A DNA stretch of 14,469 bases from CAZCPB01 sp964540295 (GTDB taxonomy: Bacteria; Planctomycetota; Phycisphaerae; Phycisphaerales; UBA1924), in contig CAZIMT010000085.1 in the NCBI GenBank assembly GCA_964540295.1, positions 1 through 14,469 of the forward strand, in the 5' to 3' direction. The notes under the pieces are model-generated. The model was not told the DNA's origin. It searched no databases and saw nothing but the letters and a program-made list of their open reading frames with translations. A program made the position numbers and the translations under genes. Shown one piece after another: positions 1 to 6,695 of the stretch (position 1 is the first letter of the stretch; each line of letters opens with the position of its first letter).

Positions 1-2172
1 ATGCCACCCACCCCCCACTCACCGCTCCCGACCGAACTCTCCGCCGTGCTCATCGGTGACAACACCGCTCGCTTCCGTGACCCGCGTCACGCCCAGCAAC
101 CCACGCCGCCCTTCCCGGCCCTGCTGCAACAGCCCACCGCTCGAGGCTCGTTGCCGAGATCGTTCCAAACCCGCCCGCGCTTTATGGACCACCGCGGCCA
201 GCGCATCGTCCAAATCGATCTCCAACCCGGCACCAGCGTCTACGGCACCGGCGAGGTCTCCGGGCCTCTGGAAAGACGCGGCTCGGACATCACCCTCTGG
301 GCCACCGACTGCTTCGGCTATAACCACCGCACCAAGTCGCTGTATCAATCTCAACCGTGGACCCTGGCCGTGCGCCGCGACGGGTCGGCGTTCGGGGTCA
401 TGGTCGAGACCACGCACCGCTGCCGCGTGAAGATCGGGCGCACGATCGAGTTCGCGTGCGACGGCCCTTCCCCGGCCGTGATCGTCATCGAGCGCCCCGA
501 CCCGCAGAGCGTCGTGCAAACACTCGCCGAGCTCACCGGGTACATGCCCATGCCGCCCAAGTGGGCGCTCGGCTATCAGCAGTGCCGCTGGTCGTACGAA
601 CCCGAGTCAAAGATCCGCGAGCTGATGAAAGAGTTCCGAGACCGCAAGATACCCTGCGACGTCATCTGGTTGGACATTGACTACATGAACGGCTTCCGCT
701 GCTTCACGTTCGACCGCGACAAGTTCCCCAATCCGGCCCAGCTCAACGCCGATATGCGTGAGGCCGGGTTTCACAGCGTGTACATGATCGATCCCGGCAT
801 CAAGGTCGATCCCGGCTACTTCGTCTACGACGAGGGCCGCGCGGGCGACCACTTCGTGAAGACCGCCGACCACGACGAGTACCGCGGCAGTGTCTGGCCC
901 GGCCCCTGCGCGTTCCCCGATTTCACGCGCGAGCGCACCCGTCACTGGTGGGGTGATCTCTACCGCGAGTTCATGGCGCAAGGCATCGACGGCGTGTGGA
1001 ATGACATGAACGAACCGGCCGTGTTCGACGGGCCCGGCAAAACCATGCCCGAATCGAACCGACACGACGCCGACGCAGAGCTAGGAGGGCCCGGCTCGCA
1101 CTCGAAATACCACAATCTCTACGGCATGCAGATGGTCCGCGCCACTCGCGAGGGCATCGAACGCGCCAGCCCCGACAAGCGGCCGTTTGTGCTCACGCGC
1201 AGCAATTTCTTGGGCGGACAGCGTTACGCGGCGACCTGGACCGGCGACAATACCAGCGACTGGAACCACCTTCGCTGGTCGATCTCTATGGCCCTGAATC
1301 TCAGCCTTTCCGGCCAACCATTCGTCGGACCAGATATCGGCGGGTTCGCGGGCAACGCCGACGGTGAGCTGTTCGCACGCTGGATGGGCATCGCCGCCCT
1401 ACTGCCCTTCGCGCGTGGGCATTCGGTGAAGGATTCTGTTCCGCACGAGCCTTGGGCGTTCGGCGAGGATTGCGAAAAAGCGTGCCGTCTCGCGCTGGAT
1501 CGTCGGTATCGCCTGATCCCTTATCTGTACACCCTCTTTCACGAGGCCGCGACAACCGGAACGCCGATCGTTCGGCCGGTGTTCTTTGCCAACCCGCGCG
1601 ATCCGTCGCTTCGCGCAATAGATCACGCGTACTTGCTCGGGAACGACGTGCTGGTCGTCGCGGATGTCACACCGGGTGTCAAAGACGTTCCAGTTCCGTT
1701 GCTGGGGTGGCGTGAGTTCGAGCCCGCTCCGAGCACGCATCCGGCGCTCCCACGCCTCTTCATCCGCCCCGGCGCGATTGTTCCCATGGGCTCATCCGCC
1801 CAGCACATGGGAGAGGCCACGCTCGACGAACTCACGTTCCTCATCCACATCGACCCGTCCACTCGGCAGGCTGCCGGAACGCTTTATGAGGACGATGGCG
1901 AGAGCAAGGCTTTCCGAACCGGCGATTGGTACCTCAGGCATCTGAACGCATCCGTACGGATCAAAAACGGCGAAGTTCAGAGCCGTCATTTTCACCCACA
2001 GCACGGAATAGGGTCCCGAAAGCCGTTCGTACTCAACCGACTTCGAGCACACTGGCTCCTCCCTCAAGGGAAAGAAGAGCTATCCCCATGGACGGACCTG
2101 ACGAACACGCGCGAATGGCTCGATAACCTGAGGCGGAGCGAAGAAGATGGTGACGACCCAGGTCAGGTTTAG
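1..2172 (+). CDS. Glycoside hydrolase family 31 alpha-glucosidase
   Basis: Predicted retaining alpha-glucosidase that releases glucose from the non-reducing ends of alpha-glucans or maltooligosaccharides. The 723-residue reading frame shows the GH31 hallmarks in order: WLDIDYM at 223-229, WNDMNEP at 333-339 with nucleophile D335, the acid/base region WTGDNTSDW at 413-421 with D416, GPDIGGF at 443-449 and RGH with H474. A beta-rich N-terminal domain (about 1-190) precedes the TIM barrel, and beta domains fill the rest from about 560. No signal peptide is visible, so it is probably cytoplasmic. The ATG is the first base of the window, so its Shine-Dalgarno cannot be seen and an upstream start cannot be excluded. 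The TAG stop lies 67 bp before the cysteine dioxygenase start. Family assignment is firm; the exact linkage and substrate are inferred. Confidence 0.93.
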   Translation: MPPTPHSPLPTELSAVLIGDNTARFRDPRHAQQPTPPFPALLQQPTARGSLPRSFQTRPRFMDHRGQRIVQIDLQPGTSVYGTGEVSGPLERRGSDITLWATDCFGYNHRTKSLYQSQPWTLAVRRDGSAFGVMVETTHRCRVKIGRTIEFACDGPSPAVIVIERPDPQSVVQTLAELTGYMPMPPKWALGYQQCRWSYEPESKIRELMKEFRDRKIPCDVIWLDIDYMNGFRCFTFDRDKFPNPAQLNADMREAGFHSVYMIDPGIKVDPGYFVYDEGRAGDHFVKTADHDEYRGSVWPGPCAFPDFTRERTRHWWGDLYREFMAQGIDGVWNDMNEPAVFDGPGKTMPESNRHDADAELGGPGSHSKYHNLYGMQMVRATREGIERASPDKRPFVLTRSNFLGGQRYAATWTGDNTSDWNHLRWSISMALNLSLSGQPFVGPDIGGFAGNADGELFARWMGIAALLPFARGHSVKDSVPHEPWAFGEDCEKACRLALDRRYRLIPYLYTLFHEAATTGTPIVRPVFFANPRDPSLRAIDHAYLLGNDVLVVADVTPGVKDVPVPLLGWREFEPAPSTHPALPRLFIRPGAIVPMGSSAQHMGEATLDELTFLIHIDPSTRQAAGTLYEDDGESKAFRTGDWYLRHLNASVRIKNGEVQSRHFHPQHGIGSRKPFVLNRLRAHWLLPQGKEELSPWTDLTNTREWLDNLRRSEEDGDDPGQV

Positions 2173-2196
2173 ATCGAGGATCTGCTCTCCACCCGA

Positions 2197-2202
2197 TACA
2201 AT
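2197..2202 (+). promoter_or_regulatory. Possible -10 element upstream of cysteine dioxygenase
   Basis: TACAAT matches five of six bases of the sigma-70 -10 consensus and lies 37 bp before the dioxygenase ATG, which would give a leader of about 30 nt. No good -35 is found 17 bp upstream (TCGAGG there), so the call is weak. A start here would place the ATG at 2201 inside the promoter, which argues for the downstream ATG. Confidence 0.3.
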
Positions 2203-2226
2203 GAGCACGAGCGATCCACCTGTCCG

Positions 2227-2234
2227 AGGAGGAG
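2227..2234 (+). promoter_or_regulatory. Shine-Dalgarno that fixes the cysteine dioxygenase start
   Basis: AGGAGGAG ends 5 nt before the ATG at 2240. It is a near-perfect ribosome binding site. The two in-frame ATGs upstream (2147 and 2201) have nothing comparable, so translation very probably begins at 2240. Confidence 0.8.
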
Positions 2235-2239
2235 TTCCG

Positions 2240-2803
2240 ATGACCGCAGTTCCTCATCAATCTGGTTTGGTGACATCTGGTCCCTGTCCGACCGATCTCT
2301 TCCCCAAGCTCGCCGCCGTCATCAACTATCTCGACTCTCTCACCGACCGAGCCGACCTCACGATCCTCGACAGGCTTCTTCACCAGACCGACGTCACCCA
2401 AGCCGACATCGCCCCTGCCTGCGTCTTTGGCACCAAGGGCTACCGCCGCAACACGATTTCTCGAACAGACTGGTACGAACTCCTCGCCCTTTGCTGGCGC
2501 AGCGGCGACTGCACGCCGATCCACGACCACGCCGGGTGCAGCTGCGCCTTCCGCGTCGTCGAAGGGCACGGCACCGAGATCCGCTACCAAAGCACCGAAT
2601 CAGGGCTGATGTGCCCCGTGAACACCACCGTCATGGCCCCCGGCTACGTGTGCTCGGCCGAGGATGCCGACATCCACCAAGTCGCCAACATGCAGGCCGC
2701 CGGCACAGACCTCGTCACGCTGCACATCTACTCGCCGCCGATCAAGAACATGCACACCTACGAGTTCGCCGCCGCCACCGGCGCGGACAGATCGCCGGTG
2801 TGA
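2240..2803 (+). CDS. Cysteine dioxygenase type I (cupin)
   Basis: Non-heme iron enzyme predicted to oxidise L-cysteine to cysteine sulfinate with O2 in the cytoplasm. The 187-residue product is the usual size for the family. The iron ligands are H95 and H97 in the motif IHDHAGCSC (94-102) and H146 in DIHQVAN. R70 in GYRRN (67-71) matches the Arg that binds the cysteine carboxylate in mammalian enzymes and suggests a cysteine rather than a mercaptopropionate substrate. C102, five residues after the second His, and Y164 in LHIYSPP align with the mammalian Cys93-Tyr157 thioether cofactor pair. The start at 2240 is chosen for its AGGAGGAG. A hairpin just past the stop probably terminates the transcript. 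The product could enter taurine or sulfite metabolism, but no such gene is certain nearby. Confidence 0.9.
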   Translation: MTAVPHQSGLVTSGPCPTDLFPKLAAVINYLDSLTDRADLTILDRLLHQTDVTQADIAPACVFGTKGYRRNTISRTDWYELLALCWRSGDCTPIHDHAGCSCAFRVVEGHGTEIRYQSTESGLMCPVNTTVMAPGYVCSAEDADIHQVANMQAAGTDLVTLHIYSPPIKNMHTYEFAAATGADRSPV

Positions 2804-2819
2804 GCGGCCTGGCTCTGGC

Positions 2820-2845
2820 GAGACAGGTTCCCAAACCGTCTCTTT
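2820..2845 (+). terminator. Probable terminator after cysteine dioxygenase
   Basis: GAGAC-A-GGTT pairs with AACC-GTCTC around a CCCA loop: a 9-bp stem with one bulged A, followed by only a short T stretch (TTTC). It starts 17 nt past the stop and points to at least partial transcriptional separation from the PLP enzyme gene. The short T tract keeps confidence moderate. Confidence 0.45.
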
Positions 2846-2922
2846 CAGACTTCGGAAGCAGGTCAACAACCTGTTCCACAAATCGCCGAACCGATTCAGA
2901 CCGACCTCTCAAAAACAATCGC

Positions 2923-2942
2923 GCGCGGACTACACTCCGCGC
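2923..2942 (+). promoter_or_regulatory. Inverted repeat upstream of the class V PLP enzyme
   Basis: GCGCGGA and TCCGCGC form a perfect 7-bp inverted repeat around CTACAC, ending 39 bp before the ATG at 2982. There is no T tract after it, so it is not a standard terminator. It could be an operator or a leader hairpin. It is seen directly in the sequence; its function is unknown. Confidence 0.35.
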
Positions 2943-2981
2943 TCTAGAAACTCACCCGCGCGGGCCGATATTTCTCCTGCC

Positions 2982-4325
2982 ATGACCATGACCATCCAAG
3001 CCGCAACCACCGTCCAATCTGCCAACGCCAACCCCACCGGTAGCCCCACCGCCAACCTCACCGCCAGCCCCGGTTTCGGGCTCTCTCGCGCCGCCCGCGC
3101 AAACTGGCCGATGGACCCCAGCATCACCTTCCTCAACCACGGCTCCTACGGCCTGTGCCCTCGCGCCGTCTCCGAAGCGCAGTCCGAACTCCGCGCACGA
3201 ATGGAACGCGACCCCGTCCGCTTCTTCAAGGTTGACCTCGAGCGCTTGATGGACGGCGTGCGCGACCGCCTCGGCGCCTACCTCAACTGCTCCGCCGCCG
3301 ACCTCGCCCCAGTCATGAACGCCACTGTCGCGCTGGCGACCATCCTTCACAACACGCCCTTCCAGGCTGGCGACGAAGTGCTCGTCACCGACCACGAGTA
3401 CTCGTCAGGCCTCAACGAGCTCGCCCGCATGGCCCCCAAGCTGGGCATCAAAGTCGTCACCGCCAAAGTCTCGTTCCCGATCTATTCGCCGCGCGAGGTC
3501 GTCGATTCCGTGCTCGCCGCCGTCACGCCGCGCACCAAGCTCGTGCTCATCAGCCAGATCACGAGCGCCACCTCGCTGATCTTCCCCGTCGAGCTCATCG
3601 TGGCCGAACTCAACCGTCGCAACATCGACGTGATCGTGGACGGTGCCCACGCCCCGGGCCAGATCGCCGTGGATATCGCCGCGCTCCAGCCAACGTACTG
3701 GGTCGGCAGCTTTCACAAGTGGGCCTCGGCCCCCAAGGGCACGAGCTTCATGTACGTCCGCCCCGACAAGCAAGCCGACTTCCGCAGCGTCGTGCTTAGC
3801 AGCCGGGCCGACAAAGTCCGCCCCGAACGCAAGCTCTTCCTTCGCGACTTCGACTACATGGGCACCGCCGACTACACCGGCCTGCTCACCATCCCCGTTG
3901 CGCTCGACACCATGGCCAACCTGCTCCCCGGCGGCCTGCCCGCCCTCATGCGCCACAACCACTCGATGGTCATCCAAGCTCGCGACATCGTCACCCGCAT
4001 CACCGGCCTGCAACCCACCGCACCCGACAGCATGACCGGCTGCATGACCACGCTCATCCTGCCCTCGCCCGACGCCGAGCACGCCAGCCGCCCGACCATC
4101 TACGACGACCCCATGCAAGACGCCCTGCTCGACCGCCACCGAATCCAAATCCCCGTATGGCCCTTCGGCACCGGCCCCGGCCAGCCCGGCAGCGCCTCCA
4201 ACGCCGACCTCCGCCTCCTCCGAATCTCGGCGCAAGTTTATAACACGCCAGATGAATATCAGAAACTCGGCGAAGCCTTAGTCCAAGAACTCGCCCGCGA
4301 GCGAACGCTGCGGCGGACAGGCTGA
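2982..4325 (+). CDS. Class V aminotransferase-fold PLP enzyme (isopenicillin-N-epimerase-like)
   Basis: PLP-dependent enzyme of the class V (NifS/CsdA/CefD) group, 447 residues. The N-terminal NHGSYG motif (52-57), VDGAHAPGQ with D220 (pairs with the PLP ring nitrogen) and H223, SFHKWASAPKG with probable Schiff-base lysine K246, and the C-terminal RISAQVYN with R414 (substrate carboxylate) all fit the isopenicillin-N-epimerase-like branch. Members are epimerases, desulfurases, lyases or aminotransferases, so the reaction cannot be read from sequence. The first about 40 residues are low-complexity (Thr/Ala/Asn/Pro) and not conserved. The ATG at 2982 has no Shine-Dalgarno, and M44 (3111) is an alternative start. 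It lies 178 bp after cysteine dioxygenase, with a probable terminator and an inverted repeat between them. A role in sulfur amino acid metabolism is inferred from adjacency only. It converges on the next gene with 31 bp between stops. Confidence 0.85.
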   Translation: MTMTIQAATTVQSANANPTGSPTANLTASPGFGLSRAARANWPMDPSITFLNHGSYGLCPRAVSEAQSELRARMERDPVRFFKVDLERLMDGVRDRLGAYLNCSAADLAPVMNATVALATILHNTPFQAGDEVLVTDHEYSSGLNELARMAPKLGIKVVTAKVSFPIYSPREVVDSVLAAVTPRTKLVLISQITSATSLIFPVELIVAELNRRNIDVIVDGAHAPGQIAVDIAALQPTYWVGSFHKWASAPKGTSFMYVRPDKQADFRSVVLSSRADKVRPERKLFLRDFDYMGTADYTGLLTIPVALDTMANLLPGGLPALMRHNHSMVIQARDIVTRITGLQPTAPDSMTGCMTTLILPSPDAEHASRPTIYDDPMQDALLDRHRIQIPVWPFGTGPGQPGSASNADLRLLRISAQVYNTPDEYQKLGEALVQELARERTLRRTG

Positions 4326-4356
4326 ATGTTTCCCGGCTTTCGCTCCTCGCCGCAAT

Positions 4357-6561
4357 CTACTTCGGCACCCGCTGCACCGTGTAATACGCCACGCGGTGGA
4401 CCAGCTCCTCACCATTCTCCGCCGCCGTCGCCGCCGACTTCACGCCCGGCATCGTCAGTTCATGCACATACCCCATCCCGCCCGATCGAATCTGGCTCGT
4501 CTTAATCCTCACCACGCGCGGGCTCACAAACTCCACGGCCTTAATCTCCACCTTCTTCGTGTCTATCTCGTCCGAGCCGTAGGTCTGGTGATATTCATAT
4601 GTATAACTGCTCATCGCGTACGACGCCGGGTCGCTGGCCGCGGCCTTGTCCACGTCCTTGGTGAACTCCAGCTCGAAGCCGTCAGGCTTGATCCGCATCT
4701 CGCGCAACTCGAACGGCACCTCGCCGTTCCACACCAGCCGCTCGACGCCATAGCGAGCCCGGCCCGTGGACCCCCAGCCGCGGTCGGTCTGCCCGACGAA
4801 CATCGACCCGTCGGTGCCCCACGCCAGCCGGTTCACGCCGCACTGCAGGCCTTCGCGGAATGGATAGCACGCGCCCTGGTACACGCCATCGATCTTCTCG
4901 ATGCTGACACGGTTGACCATGCACATGGTCTGGTCGCCGCAGAAGACCTGCCCTGCGAACGGGCCGAACGGACCGTTGCCGTCTTCGGTGGCCGGGTACA
5001 GCAAGAAGTCCGCGACCGACTGTCCCATTTTGCGATAGGGGAACCAGACGGTGGCGGGCTGGACCTCGGGCGGCGTCTGACCCTCGCTCCAGCCCTCGCG
5101 CCAGCGCAGGCTGGCCGGGTGCCCGGCGAAGTTGCCCTTGAGCATGGGGCTGAGTCGGTTGGCGCCGACGTAATCGCCTTGGTTATCAAGGTAAAACATC
5201 GTCCCGTCGGTCCACTGCCCGATCCCGTTGGGAGAGCGCAGCCCGTCAGACCACGGCGTGACCGTTCCGTCGGGCGCGACCTTGAGCGACCACCCGCGAT
5301 ACGGCACGATCGCCTTCCCCAGCGCCCCGCAGAAGCCGACGTTGAGGGTCACCCAGGCGTTGCCGTCGCGGTCGAACTTCGGGCCGAACGCGAACTCGTG
5401 ATAGTTGCCGCTGACGCTCCAGAAGTTCGAGACCGTGCTGTACTCGTCGGCCACGTCGTCGCCGTCGTTGTCCACCATCCGCGTCAGCTCGCTGCGCTGC
5501 ACGCAATACGCGACGGTTTTGCCGTTCTCAATCTTCGCAGCAAGCCCTAGCGGCTCGTGCAGGCCGGTGGCAAACTTCTTATACTTCACGCCGAAGGGCG
5601 GGTTCTCGTAGGCGTTCTCGATGATCCAGACGTCGCCGCGGCGCGTGCTGACCATCGGGCGGCCAAACTTACTTTCGGGTTTCCCATCGATGCCCGCGGG
5701 CAGCACGGCCAGCCCGCCGACCTCCAGCACCGCGTCGGCGCTCGCGGGTAGCGTGATCGCGCGGTAATACTTGTCCTCGGCCGAACGCGGGAAATCGCTG
5801 TTCAGATAATACTGCAACGCCGCGTCCATCGCCGGTTCGAGGTCCGGCTTGGCGTTGATCTGGAACTCGAACGCCCCGGCCCCTTGCGAGACCTTGGCCA
5901 GCACATGGTTCACGCCCGGCTGAAGGTCGAGCTTGACCCGGTGCGAGAACGGATCGAGCCCGCGCGCCACGTCCGCGTCCACCACCAGCCGCCCGTTCAC
6001 CCAGAGCCGCAGCCCGTCGTCCGAGCCCATCGTCACGTTGACGGTCGTCGCCTTCTCGGCCTTGACCTCGCAATAGAGATACCCGACCGCGTTTAGGTTG
6101 TCAGCGTTCTCCTTGTAGATCGCCATGCTCACGGCACGGTTTCTAATATCTCCAAGCGGCGACCAAGCCAGCTTCCGACTCTGCTTGCCCGTGTACTCCT
6201 TGCTTAGATCCGGCCCCGGCCCGCCAGCGCTCATCTTCGTCAGCTCGGCCTCGGGCGGCAGCACCGCCGCTAGGTTCTTGCCCGGCTTGGACTCGTATTC
6301 AAAGCCCACCAGCATCGACCAAGGTCCCCAGGCAGGCTGGTCAGGAAAGATCAGCCGCATCACACGCTCTTCGGACTCCTGCCGCGTCGCGAGTTTTTTG
6401 TACTCGATGTTCCCGATCATGTACTTGGCCGAGCCGTCTTGCGGCGGGGCGTCGCCGGGCTCGACCGCGGCGATCGACACCGCCTGAACGCCGAGGCACG
6501 TCGCCGCGAGCAACGCCGCAATGGTCACCGTGGTAACGCGATGGTTGTAGTTCGTCTTCAT
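4357..6561 (-). CDS. Secreted beta-propeller protein, putative sugar dehydrogenase-like, with PA14-like domain
   Basis: 734-residue exported protein. An N-terminal signal peptide (basic start, hydrophobic core about 10-24, likely cleavage near VQA at 25-27) leads into a linker and a PA14-like or carbohydrate-binding-like beta domain (about 150-237) with the motif GSDDGLRLWVNG. Residues about 280-600 look like a six-bladed propeller of the PQQ-dependent sugar dehydrogenase/NHL type, with a calcium-like loop DNDGDD (364-369). A C-terminal beta-sandwich-like region follows (about 610-730). It has no CxxCH motif, so a redox role would require a separate acceptor, which the upstream cytochrome could supply. 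PQQ binding cannot be confirmed by eye. It is the second gene of a two-gene unit, 133 bp behind the cytochrome. A GGAAGG lies 12 nt before the ATG, a rather long spacing. Confidence 0.75.
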   Translation of the reverse strand: MKTNYNHRVTTVTIAALLAATCLGVQAVSIAAVEPGDAPPQDGSAKYMIGNIEYKKLATRQESEERVMRLIFPDQPAWGPWSMLVGFEYESKPGKNLAAVLPPEAELTKMSAGGPGPDLSKEYTGKQSRKLAWSPLGDIRNRAVSMAIYKENADNLNAVGYLYCEVKAEKATTVNVTMGSDDGLRLWVNGRLVVDADVARGLDPFSHRVKLDLQPGVNHVLAKVSQGAGAFEFQINAKPDLEPAMDAALQYYLNSDFPRSAEDKYYRAITLPASADAVLEVGGLAVLPAGIDGKPESKFGRPMVSTRRGDVWIIENAYENPPFGVKYKKFATGLHEPLGLAAKIENGKTVAYCVQRSELTRMVDNDGDDVADEYSTVSNFWSVSGNYHEFAFGPKFDRDGNAWVTLNVGFCGALGKAIVPYRGWSLKVAPDGTVTPWSDGLRSPNGIGQWTDGTMFYLDNQGDYVGANRLSPMLKGNFAGHPASLRWREGWSEGQTPPEVQPATVWFPYRKMGQSVADFLLYPATEDGNGPFGPFAGQVFCGDQTMCMVNRVSIEKIDGVYQGACYPFREGLQCGVNRLAWGTDGSMFVGQTDRGWGSTGRARYGVERLVWNGEVPFELREMRIKPDGFELEFTKDVDKAAASDPASYAMSSYTYEYHQTYGSDEIDTKKVEIKAVEFVSPRVVRIKTSQIRSGGMGYVHELTMPGVKSAATAAENGEELVHRVAYYTVQRVPK

Positions 6562-6656
6562 AGTGCTTGTCCGCCTTCCAAATCTCTAAATTTCCTCGTG
6601 GCCCAGACACCCCGCCTGTGTTCTCAAACTCTTCTCTTCCGCACACTGCCCGTCTG

Positions 6657-6695
6657 CGTCTCTTCGCTCCGTCTCTTCGTCTCGTTGCGTCTTCT
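6657..6695. repeat. Short degenerate 13-nt tandem repeat between cytochrome and propeller genes
   Basis: Three units of 13 nt lie end to end on the + strand: CGTCTCTTCGCTC, CGTCTCTTCGTCT and CGTTGCGTCTTCT, with CGTCTCTTCG exact at 6657-6666 and 6670-6679. The strand is strongly pyrimidine-rich, so the transcript (- strand) would carry a GA-rich spacer immediately after the cytochrome stop codon. No terminator hairpin is visible in this 133-bp gap, which is consistent with cotranscription. Confidence 0.55.

Noticed and set aside
2201..2803. Longer cysteine dioxygenase starting at the ATG at 2201 or 2147
   Set aside because: Neither has a Shine-Dalgarno, the added residues are not conserved in the family, and the ATG at 2240 has a near-perfect one.
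3405..4235. 276-codon - strand frame opposite the class V PLP enzyme
   Set aside because: Gly/Val/Asp/Ala-rich shadow of a gene whose catalytic motifs are all intact on the + strand.
4326..4356. Bidirectional terminator between the convergent genes
   Set aside because: Only a TGCGGCG/CGCCGCA pair with a long loop is present and there is no T tract on either strand, so I do not call a terminator.
4396..5550. 384-codon + strand frame opposite the propeller gene
   Set aside because: Its composition (Arg, His, Val, Ala) is that of a shadow frame, and the opposite strand has clear domain and signal-peptide evidence.
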